DNA from: Pseudomonadota bacterium
GTDB lineage: Bacteria; Myxococcota_A; Bradymonadia; UBA4248
Length of the DNA: 5,189 bases
Reading direction: 5' to 3'
Assembly (NCBI GenBank): GCA_009786045.1
Contig: WQTY01000192.1
Location: forward strand, 15 to 5,203
A program made the position numbers and the translations under genes. The notes under the pieces were generated by a model that was not told where the DNA came from, ran no database searches, and saw nothing but the letters and a program-made list of their open reading frames with translations. Each line of letters starts with the position of its first letter. Positions within the stretch are counted from its first letter, which is position 1. This document shows, one piece after another, positions 1 to 5,188 of this stretch.

Positions 1-8
1 CCCCCTGT

Positions 9-79
9 GCGGGGCCTCAATCGCCGGCCCCGCAACGCCCCGCTCTCTGCGACTGCGTCGCACGGACGCGCACTGCGCG
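9..79. repeat. GC-rich stem-loop cluster (intergenic)
   Basis: Three perfect inverted repeats lie back to back. GCGGGGCC (9-16) pairs with GGCCCCGC (26-33) around a 9-nt loop. TGCGAC (48-53) pairs with GTCGCA (57-62) around TGC. CGCGC (67-71) pairs with GCGCG (75-79) around ACT. I find no convincing gene here: the open frame crossing the stretch is low-complexity and lacks recognisable domains. The sequence is much more GC-rich than the genes that follow. The arrangement looks like degenerate dispersed intergenic repeats, as seen in some Negativicutes genomes. That family assignment is from memory and uncertain. None of the stems is followed by a T-run, so I do not call them terminators. Confidence 0.5.
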
Positions 80-97
80 CCCCTACAGATCTTTTGT

Positions 98-177
98 GGG
101 GGAACTGCTCCCCCTTTAGGGGGACGCCAGCGAAGCTGCTAGGGGGTTCTCACACCCCCTGCGATACTTCGTATCGC
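98..177. repeat. C5/G5-bracketed palindromic intergenic element (copy A)
   Basis: Alternating C5 and G5 tracts can fold in competing ways. GGGGGA (98-103) pairs with TCCCCC (109-114). CCCCC (110-114) pairs with GGGGG (119-123) around TTTA. AGGGGG (141-146) pairs with CCCCCT (155-160). A small CAGC-GAA-GCTG stem-loop lies at 128-138. Immediately after comes a perfect 7-bp hairpin, GCGATAC-TTC-GTATCGC (161-177). The order C5 tract, G-rich tract, short stem with a GAA/TTC loop, G5 tract recurs at 3948-3995 between mcrC and the Rpn gene. I therefore read both as members of one dispersed palindromic repeat family. No coding capacity is apparent. Confidence 0.5.
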
Positions 178-241
178 TTGTGGGTGGGTGGAGAAATGAT
201 TCATTTTTGGCAAGCTGATCAGGTGAGCAAAAATTGTGTAA

Positions 242-261
242 GGGCGGATGGCAATCCGCCC
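242..261. repeat. Perfect 8-bp stem-loop
   Basis: GGGCGGAT (242-249) and ATCCGCCC (254-261) form a perfect 8-bp stem around the tetraloop GGCA. No T-run follows on the plus strand (CGCATCGG) and no clear one on the minus strand, so a simple rho-independent terminator is not supported. It may be another dispersed intergenic palindrome. It lies upstream of the predicted mcrB promoter and should not be part of that transcript. Confidence 0.5.
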
Positions 262-289
262 GCATCGGTATCATGTTGCCTTTGCAAAA

Positions 290-425
290 GCACGATTTAC
301 CCCCGTCATTTTTAAGCGATTGCCCTGTGTTGAAGCTGTGTAACGCTTGAGGAATCAACCCAAAGAGGGTATTATCAGGATAAGACGGAAATAAGCCGTT
401 GCACGATTTGATATAAAAATGACGG
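290..425. repeat. 12-bp inverted repeats, each preceded by the same 9-mer, bracketing the mcrB promoter
   Basis: CCGTCATTTTTA (303-314) and TAAAAATGACGG (414-425) are perfect 12-bp inverted repeats 99 nt apart. The 9-mer GCACGATTT occurs at 290-298 and again, in the same orientation, at 401-409. In both places exactly 4 nt separate it from the 12-mer. The enclosed segment (315-413) holds the only good promoter candidate for mcrB. The structure could be paired operator sites, the boundaries of an invertible promoter segment, or the remnant of a small insertion with a 9-bp target duplication. The internal ends (from 299 and to 400) do not match as terminal inverted repeats, which argues against the last option. 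No invertase gene lies within the window. Confidence 0.6.
347..375 (+). promoter_or_regulatory. Predicted sigma70-type promoter for mcrBC
   Basis: TTGAGG (347-352; 4 of 6 matches to TTGACA) is followed by a 17-nt spacer and TATTAT (370-375; 5 of 6 matches to TATAAT). Transcription would start near 382 and leave a leader of about 100 nt before the mcrB ATG. The −35 element lies in a small dyad, TTGA-GGAA-TCAA (347-358). I saw no comparably good promoter on either strand between the flanking 12-bp inverted repeats. This is prediction from sequence only. Confidence 0.5.
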
Positions 426-480
426 AGAGCGCTGTTCATGGTCAATACATAACCAAAATACCAAGACATGGATAAAATAC

Positions 481-2712
481 ATGAGTACTGAAAATGATGT
501 GTCTGCGAAAGAGAGCTTCTGGGTTGTTGGAACCAAGTTTGGCGGAAAAGACGACCAACTAGAACGCTTTTTGCAGGAGGGCATTTGGGAGTGCGGCACG
601 GACAAGCATGCAAATAAGGTAAGGTCTATTCAGGTTGGGGAACGCATCGCGGCAAAATCTGGCTATAACACCAAAAAAGACTTACCCTTCGATAATCGTG
701 GTCAGGATGCTTCTGTCATGGAGTTTAAAGCCATAGGCACGGTGACGCAAAATTTGGGCAATAGTCGAAGGATCCGCGTTGATTGGCAAAGGGTTTCCCC
801 TTCACGCAAATGGTATTTCTTTACTTGTATGCAAACGATTTGGCGGATACCGCGAGATCCTGAATGGAGGCATGCTTGGCTTGCCGACGCCTTATATCGC
901 TTTGCGTTCAATGGCGAAGAACAAGACATAGATCGCTTTCGCCACGAACCCTATTGGCGCGGGCGGTTTGGCGATAGCGTAGACCCACGCGTTGCCTGGA
1001 CAGCTTTCTACGAAGAGCTGGCAGACAAGCTTCTTACATATAGAAACCGACGCGGCGAGTTGCTTGCGGGGATTTATGAATTTAGTCTGAAAGTCGCTGG
1101 CTTGTCGAAGTCGTTGCTTGAAGATGGTGAGGGTAATCCCTTACGTGACATCTGCCCATTCACAGTCATGAGCCTATTTAATAGGCAGATTGCTGACGAA
1201 AACCGCAAGGCGATTGCGACTGAGTTGGCTCATTTTCTCGGAGTTTCAATACCAGCACCAGATTCGTTTGTGGGCATTCCTTTCGTTGCCAATCCGAGGC
1301 AATGGTTTCGGTGGAAGGGTAAGAAATATCAGTCTGACAATATTGAGCTTCTGTGGGACGTCTATGCGCAGGCGTTCAATATGGAGAGTGCGGATAATAC
1401 TGATGCAAGGGAATCCTTATCTAAGGCCTTTGATGCGGCAATGCAGCTTGAGGGTGTCGGAAAGAATCTTACCATTGGGTTACACTGGATTCGCCCCTGG
1501 CGTTTTGTCGCACTCAGTACCCCCTGCGTTGATTACATTATTGGCACACTTGGCGAGCAAGTCGGCAAACGGGGGGCTAAAAGTATTTTTGTCGGCAAAA
1601 AAAGCGCTAAAAATGCCGATGAATATTTTGCGCTGATAGACACTCTCAATGAGCATTTTCAGGACAAAAATTGTCCTGTATTTTCCTTTCCCGAGCTTTC
1701 CCTTGTGGCATGGGAGGAATGGAGTAGGAAGGGAATGCCCTCAGATGCACAAGAGGAAGAGGAAGAGCCTGATCTTGATGTCGATGAGACTCAAGATAAG
1801 CCGCAAGCAGACGCTGATACCTCCTTGGCAAAATTTACCCTCGACGACATTCTCTCTGATGGTTGCTTTCTCCCGCGCGAAAAGCTCGAAAGCATTCTCA
1901 AACGTCTGCAGTCTAAGAAAAATCTCATCTTGCAGGGGCCGCCGGGAACAGGCAAGACTTGGTTGGCGAAACGTTTGGCGTATGCTCTGTTAGGGGAACG
2001 CAATGACAAAAAAGTGCGAGCGGTGCAGTTTCATCCCAACCTGTCATACGAAGACTTCGTGCGAGGCTATCGCCCAAGTGCTGACGGAAAACTTGCCCTT
2101 GTAGACGGTTTTTTCATGGGCATGATAGCATTTGCCAAAGAAGATCCTGACAACAGCTATGTTGTGATTATCGAAGAAATCAATCGAGGCAATCCAGCGC
2201 AGGTGTTTGGCGAAATGTTGACCTTGCTTGAGGCTTCCAAGAGAAGACCGGAGTATGCCTTAGAGCTTTCCTACAAATGTGTTGACGAAGCGCCCACCTT
2301 CATTCCACCAAACCTCTACGTTATTGGCACAATGAACATCGCCGATCGCTCGCTTGCCCTGGTCGATCTGGCGCTGCGCCGTCGATTTGCCTTTGTCGAT
2401 CTAGAACCCACTTTGGGACTGGCATGGCGATCATGGTGTGAGAAAGAGTGTGGCATGGCTATGGAAGTTTTGCAGGAAATCGAAAAACGCATCCATGCAC
2501 TAAACGATGACATCAGGAATGATCGTGAGCTTGGGGCACAATATCGCGTGGGGCATAGTTACGTGACGCCATCAAAACATAGCGATGCCCGCGAGTGGTT
2601 TTGCGAGGTCGTCGAAACTGAAATCGGCCCATTGCTCGACGAGTATTGGTTTTCTTCGCCAGACAAGGCGAAAAAAGCAAAAGAACGTCTGCTTGAAGGA
2701 CTTAGCTTGTGA
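481..2712 (+). CDS. mcrB: McrB-type AAA+ motor of a type IV restriction system, with N-terminal EVE-like domain
   Basis: The product is 743 residues. Residues ~12-126 resemble EVE/PUA-like modified-base readers fused to McrB homologues (FWVVGTKFGG at 13-22; later W102, W111 and W121). Residues ~140-415 are a conserved middle region (FRHEPYW ending at 159, DICPFTVM 223-230, NLTIGLHWIRPW 329-340) with no function I can assign. An acidic linker (E425-E429 onward) leads to the AAA+ domain. That domain has Walker A GPPGTGKT (486-493), FHPNLSYEDF (517-526), Walker B VVIIEE (561-566) followed by INRGNP, the McrB signature MNIAD (618-622) and arginine-rich RRRF (633-636). In characterised McrB, this domain hydrolyses GTP and drives McrC cleavage at modified DNA. 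Walker B has Glu where Asp is usual. ATG 481 is the first in-frame start after the stop at 409-411; only a weak GGA (470-472) precedes it. The gene overlaps mcrC by 4 nt. It is longer than E. coli McrB (about 460 residues) because of its extended N-terminal half. Confidence 0.9.
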   Translation: MSTENDVSAKESFWVVGTKFGGKDDQLERFLQEGIWECGTDKHANKVRSIQVGERIAAKSGYNTKKDLPFDNRGQDASVMEFKAIGTVTQNLGNSRRIRVDWQRVSPSRKWYFFTCMQTIWRIPRDPEWRHAWLADALYRFAFNGEEQDIDRFRHEPYWRGRFGDSVDPRVAWTAFYEELADKLLTYRNRRGELLAGIYEFSLKVAGLSKSLLEDGEGNPLRDICPFTVMSLFNRQIADENRKAIATELAHFLGVSIPAPDSFVGIPFVANPRQWFRWKGKKYQSDNIELLWDVYAQAFNMESADNTDARESLSKAFDAAMQLEGVGKNLTIGLHWIRPWRFVALSTPCVDYIIGTLGEQVGKRGAKSIFVGKKSAKNADEYFALIDTLNEHFQDKNCPVFSFPELSLVAWEEWSRKGMPSDAQEEEEEPDLDVDETQDKPQADADTSLAKFTLDDILSDGCFLPREKLESILKRLQSKKNLILQGPPGTGKTWLAKRLAYALLGERNDKKVRAVQFHPNLSYEDFVRGYRPSADGKLALVDGFFMGMIAFAKEDPDNSYVVIIEEINRGNPAQVFGEMLTLLEASKRRPEYALELSYKCVDEAPTFIPPNLYVIGTMNIADRSLALVDLALRRRFAFVDLEPTLGLAWRSWCEKECGMAMEVLQEIEKRIHALNDDIRNDRELGAQYRVGHSYVTPSKHSDAREWFCEVVETEIGPLLDEYWFSSPDKAKKAKERLLEGLSL
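1660..1678 (+). other. Perfect 8-bp hairpin inside mcrB
   Basis: CAGGACAA (1660-1667) and TTGTCCTG (1671-1678) form a perfect stem with an AAA loop, followed by TATTTTCCTTTCCC. The position is in the coding segment just before the acidic linker, about 57 nt upstream of the candidate internal start. The T content after the stem is suggestive, but the stem is only moderately GC-rich. It could cause pausing, affect the internal start, or be a coincidence of codon choice. Confidence 0.35.
1721..1737 (+). promoter_or_regulatory. Candidate internal ribosome binding site and start (short McrB isoform)
   Basis: The sequence GGAGTAGGAAGGGA directly precedes an in-frame ATG (1735-1737, codon 419 of mcrB). 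AGGA at 1726-1729 sits 5 nt from the ATG, and GGAG at 1721-1724 sits 10 nt away. A product starting here would have 325 residues: the acidic linker and the complete AAA+ domain, without the EVE-like reader or middle region. E. coli mcrB is known to make a short form, McrBs, from an internal start; it lacks the DNA-binding domain and modulates activity. The analogous role here is inference. The Glu/Arg/Lys codons naturally create purine runs, so chance is possible. Confidence 0.4.
2695..2711 (+). promoter_or_regulatory. Ribosome binding site and GTG start of mcrC
   Basis: GAAGGA (2695-2700) lies 8 nt before the GTG at 2709-2711. The mcrB stop TGA (2710-2712) is interlaced with this GTG, so the junction reads GTGA. 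The good Shine-Dalgarno match supports the non-ATG start. The 4-nt overlap predicts translational coupling of McrC to McrB. Confidence 0.7.
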
Positions 2713-3833
2713 GTTGTGTCGTTGGAGATGAGCGCCACGGATCGGTGGGACGGTTCGGTGACATCCCTGTGCGCAACCTATGGTTGCTTATGTTGTATGC
2801 ATCGGATCTCTTTCAAGAGTTTGAGCATGCAAAACGTTCTATCGAAGACAACCTTGACGACATCCCCGAGCTCATTGCAGAAATGCTGTGTTGCCACGTT
2901 GAGCGCCGCATTCAACGCAATCTCAGTTATGGCTATCGCGCAAAAGACGAGACAGGGAATCGTGTTCGGGGGCGCATCAACATCCTGCAAACGGAGGCGC
3001 ATCATCTGCTTGCACAGGGCAGGGTCGCCTATCGTTTCGATGAGCTGACTGTAAATACCGCCAGAAACTGTTACGTGCGAGCGGCATTGAACAAGTTATC
3101 CGCAATCGTCGAGCACAAGAATTTGGCGCATAGATGCAGAACACTGGCACTGCGGTTACAGCGAATGGGGGTTATTGGCGACTGCCCAAGTCGCGCTGAA
3201 ATCTTTTTGGAGCGTATTGGCAGACACGATGCAGGGGACAGGCTCATGATGTTTGCGGCACATTTGGCGTTCAATCTTGCGCTGCCTACAGAAACGCCGG
3301 GAACTCAGCCATTATCTTCGCCGCACAGAGATATCCATTGGGTTAGACAGCTATACGAAAAGGGCATTGCCGGATTTTATAAGGTTGTTCTTGGCGATAG
3401 AGGCTGGCGTGTAGCTACTGGCAAAACCATTCACTGGTTCAAGGAAGATCAGAGTGCAGGCATAGAGCGTATCCTCCCGACCATGCGAATCGATATCGTT
3501 CTGGACAATTTGGCTGAAGGACGTCGTATCATCATCGACACAAAGTTCAATGCAATGCTGACCCGTGGCTGGTATCGCAAGGAAACACTGCGAAGCAATT
3601 ACCTGTACCAAATCTATGCTTATCTCAGAACACAAGAAAGTGTTGGTGATTCACTTGCCAACAATGCCACAGGGCTACTGCTGCATCCCTCAGTGGGCAA
3701 CGATGTTTTCGAAACTGTCACCATTCAGGGGCATAAAATGGTGTTTGCTACGGTCGACCTCGCACAAAATGCGAAGGAGATTCGTGAAAGGTTGCTTGAG
3801 GTTGTGGGATATTCTTGTAGTGCCGCATATTGA
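2709..3833 (+). CDS. mcrC: McrC, PD-(D/E)XK nuclease subunit of the McrBC restriction system
   Basis: The product is 374 residues, close to E. coli McrC (about 350). The N-terminal part carries IPVRNLWLLMLYASDLF (19-35) and the RVRGRIN segment (85-91), both typical of McrC proteins. In the known complex this part contacts the McrB ring. The C-terminal part has a complete nuclease core: Asp262 in MRIDIVL, then Asp277 and Lys279 in IIIDTKF, giving the D...DxK arrangement. YQIYAYL (300-306) follows, with Gln301 and Tyr303 in the usual place downstream. McrC does not act alone. It stimulates McrB GTP hydrolysis and makes the double-strand cut when translocating complexes meet. It uses the GTG start with the GAAGGA ribosome binding site and is presumably co-transcribed with mcrB. 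No catalytic residue is missing, so the system looks intact. Confidence 0.9.
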   Translation: MSCVVGDERHGSVGRFGDIPVRNLWLLMLYASDLFQEFEHAKRSIEDNLDDIPELIAEMLCCHVERRIQRNLSYGYRAKDETGNRVRGRINILQTEAHHLLAQGRVAYRFDELTVNTARNCYVRAALNKLSAIVEHKNLAHRCRTLALRLQRMGVIGDCPSRAEIFLERIGRHDAGDRLMMFAAHLAFNLALPTETPGTQPLSSPHRDIHWVRQLYEKGIAGFYKVVLGDRGWRVATGKTIHWFKEDQSAGIERILPTMRIDIVLDNLAEGRRIIIDTKFNAMLTRGWYRKETLRSNYLYQIYAYLRTQESVGDSLANNATGLLLHPSVGNDVFETVTIQGHKMVFATVDLAQNAKEIRERLLEVVGYSCSAAY

Positions 3834-3844
3834 CGTAGCGGCAC
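3820..3844 (+). other. 7-bp hairpin enclosing the mcrC stop codon
   Basis: GTGCCGC (3820-3826) and GCGGCAC (3838-3844) pair perfectly around an 11-nt loop that contains the mcrC TGA (3831-3833). No T-run follows (GGCAATGGG), so it is not a canonical rho-independent terminator. It could protect the 3' end of the message or slow termination, or be incidental. No other convincing plus-strand terminator was found between mcrC and the convergent gene. Confidence 0.35.
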
Positions 3845-3947
3845 GGCAATGGGTCATCTACTTGTTCGAGCACTCTGTTTGGCCTCAGGAACCTCCCCAT
3901 CCCCTGCAAATATCAGCATTTGGCGCATTTTAGTGTCTTTAGAAAAT

Positions 3948-3995
3948 GTCCCCCCTTAGTCTTTGAGAGGATGTTGGCTTCGCCGACAGGGGGAG
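3948..3995. repeat. C6/G5-bracketed palindromic intergenic element (copy B)
   Basis: CCCCCC (3950-3955) and GGGGG (3989-3993) bracket a short A/T-rich stretch, AGAGGA, and a 7-bp stem-loop. That stem is TGTTGGC (3972-3978) with GCCGACA (3982-3988), one T-G wobble, and loop TTC. The architecture matches the element at 98-160, though the internal sequence differs. On the minus strand it begins 2 nt after the stop codon of the Rpn gene and ends in GGGGGGACATTTTCT. It could therefore act as that gene's weak terminator. It would also lie at the 3' end of an mcrBC transcript running rightward. It looks like a member of a dispersed repeat family that has settled between convergent genes. Confidence 0.5.
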
Positions 3996-3997
3996 CA

Positions 3998-4879
3998 TCA
4001 GGCGTTTTTCAGCGTCTCGATTTCATCTGGTGTAAGGCCGGTTGTTGATGCGATTTGGTTAATGGACAATGGAATTTTCAGAAGATTTCGAGCGATAGCA
4101 TACTTTTCTTGCAGTGTGCCTTGCTGCAGACCTTGTTGCAGACCTTGCTGCAAACCTTGCCGCAGACCTTCTTCTCGGGCATCCTTTTCTAAAGCGGCTT
4201 GATCACGGCGTGCTTTTTCGCGGCGTTCGAAGATATTGCGTGTTTGTTCCTCGGCAGTTAATTCTCTGTACCTGTTCACGGCTTTACCCACTTCCCTGTT
4301 TCTATTGGATACTCTGTCCAGATCTTCATCAGATTCTGCAGCAATAAACTGTGCCCAGTCATATAGTTCTGTGCCATCTGCGTTTTGTGGCAGCTTCTTA
4401 AGTTCGAGTGTATGGATTTCCTGAATGTCTGTGAAACTGACACCAGCAGAAGGATCATACCAAACAAAACGATGATGGTATTTATCGCTCTCATGGATAA
4501 GGTTGCTGTCTAGAATAACAATGCTGATGACCTTCTGAATGGCATCGTATTCCTGACCACTGCCAATCTGCTCAGCTATCAGCTTTGCACCATAGAGAAC
4601 GATTCGATTGCGCAGCGTCGAACTCACCCGCAACTGGATTTCGATGTGGATAATTTTTCGGCTTTTTGTGTAAAGCTTCACGTCGACAATGGACTGCTTA
4701 TCTCCGTCGAATTCTGGCAATAGCAGGGGATCAGCTATCTCAATCTGGTCAAAATCTTCGTCCGGCAAACGCAACAACGACTTAAGCAGGGCCAGCAAAA
4801 ACTCCCTGTTGCGTTCGTCGGCAAAAAACAGACGGAAGATGATGTCACTCTTAACTGGGATAAATGGTTTCATGGTCAT
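3998..4879 (-). CDS. Rpn-family PD-(D/E)XK nuclease / putative transposase
   Basis: From ATG 4879 the product is 293 residues. The N-terminus, MKPFIPVKSDIIFRLFF from residue 3, is the hallmark opening of this family. The nuclease core is visible as Asp66 in SIVDVKL, then Glu80 and Gln82 in HIEIQL (the family's ExQ in place of ExK), followed by Arg92 and Tyr96. The C-terminal third is charged and helical, with a GLxQ repeat (about residues 238-254). It ends in SINQIASTTGLTPDEIETLK, as is common in relatives. E. coli Rpn proteins are DNA endonucleases that promote RecA-independent recombination. Many relatives are annotated as transposases without proof of transposition. The role here is unknown. 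ATG 4873 and GTG 4894 are alternative starts; I prefer the ATGs because the homology begins at the second, and no strong ribosome binding site decides it. It is convergent with mcrBC, so it is a separate transcription unit. Confidence 0.85.
   Translation of the reverse strand: MTMKPFIPVKSDIIFRLFFADERNREFLLALLKSLLRLPDEDFDQIEIADPLLLPEFDGDKQSIVDVKLYTKSRKIIHIEIQLRVSSTLRNRIVLYGAKLIAEQIGSGQEYDAIQKVISIVILDSNLIHESDKYHHRFVWYDPSAGVSFTDIQEIHTLELKKLPQNADGTELYDWAQFIAAESDEDLDRVSNRNREVGKAVNRYRELTAEEQTRNIFERREKARRDQAALEKDAREEGLRQGLQQGLQQGLQQGTLQEKYAIARNLLKIPLSINQIASTTGLTPDEIETLKNA
4120..4167 (-). repeat. Four tandem 12-bp repeats in the Rpn-family gene
   Basis: Four near-identical 12-mers (plus-strand pattern CTTGCTGCAGAC) run at 4120-4131, 4132-4143, 4144-4155 and 4156-4167. 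Copies differ at one or two positions. They encode a GLQQ-type tetrapeptide repeat in the C-terminal helical region of the Rpn-family protein. The unit is a multiple of three, so slippage would change repeat number without breaking the frame. Variable GLxxG-type repeats at this position are common in the family as I recall it. Confidence 0.8.
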
Positions 4880-5141
4880 TTCTGTTCTTGTCACTCAGTA
4901 ACGGGGAGCCCAACCAGACATACGGATTAACCCATAGCATCATTTTGCCGCGCAAGGTATTGCTTTCGCAGTGCGAAGATTATTCGGTTGCTATACGCAT
5001 TCGATGCATCGCAAGGTCATAGTGGGGCTAAACCTTCATGCGATTGCCCTGCCCACAAAATTTATCCTTGCAAACGAGTCATGGTGTAACAAAACCAGTC
5101 CCGATGGGTCGGCGGGTGTGGGGGATCAATGCTTCCTCCAC
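4880..5141. other. Intergenic stretch upstream of the Rpn-family gene
   Basis: I see no supportable gene on either strand. Two short dyads are present: TTCGCA-G-TGCGAA (4965-4977) and the fully palindromic CGATGCATCG (5002-5011). Either could be an operator for the minus-strand gene, but their sequences do not resemble each other. I found no convincing minus-strand promoter; the nearest match, TTGCGC with GTTAAT at 18 nt, is weak. A G-rich run lies at 5106-5124 (G tracts of 3, 2, 3 and 5). The 12-mer GCGATTGCCCTG at 5040-5051 also occurs at 316-327. Confidence 0.4.
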
Positions 5142-5188
5142 GAAAGAAAAAAGGCGCGGTGTATCTGCCTTTGGCAGATAGCCGCGCC
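5142..5188 (-). terminator. Rho-independent terminator of a minus-strand gene beyond the right edge
   Basis: GGCGCGG (5153-5159) pairs with CCGCGCC (5182-5188), and TATCTGCC (5162-5169) pairs with GGCAGATA (5173-5180). These are separated by a 2/1-nt internal loop and closed by a TTT loop, giving a 15-bp stem. On the plus strand it is preceded by GAAAGAAAAAA (5142-5152). Read on the minus strand, the hairpin is therefore followed by TTTTTTCTTTC, a textbook terminator tail. It implies that a leftward-transcribed gene ends just beyond the window. It also insulates the Rpn-family gene from that upstream transcript. Confidence 0.8.

Noticed and set aside
7..315. 102-codon plus-strand open frame across the left intergenic DNA
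   Set aside because: It runs through the hairpin cluster, has no recognisable domain and no good ribosome binding site, and its composition follows the repeats. It is not supported as a gene.
299..400. Small transposon-like insertion with GCACGATTT as a 9-bp target duplication
   Set aside because: The two ends of the enclosed segment do not match as terminal inverted repeats, so a MITE is not supported, although the 9-bp direct repeats are real.
419..491. Tiny leader ORFs upstream of mcrB (419-475, 18 codons; 468-491, 7 codons overlapping the mcrB ATG)
   Set aside because: None has a convincing ribosome binding site and none shows an attenuator-type codon run. Short ORFs of this kind are expected by chance.
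116..613. 165-codon minus-strand open frame overlapping the mcrB start
   Set aside because: It overlaps the promoter region and the first 130 nt of mcrB. Its translation is Cys/Pro/Ser-rich with no domain, typical of an antisense shadow.
3998..4879. Treating the Rpn-family gene as an insertion sequence with inverted-repeat ends
   Set aside because: Despite the 'putative transposase' label of the family, I found no flanking terminal inverted repeats or target duplication around it.
5106..5124. G-quadruplex candidate
   Set aside because: One of the four G tracts has only two Gs, so at best a weak two-layer structure could form. There is no gene context to support a role.
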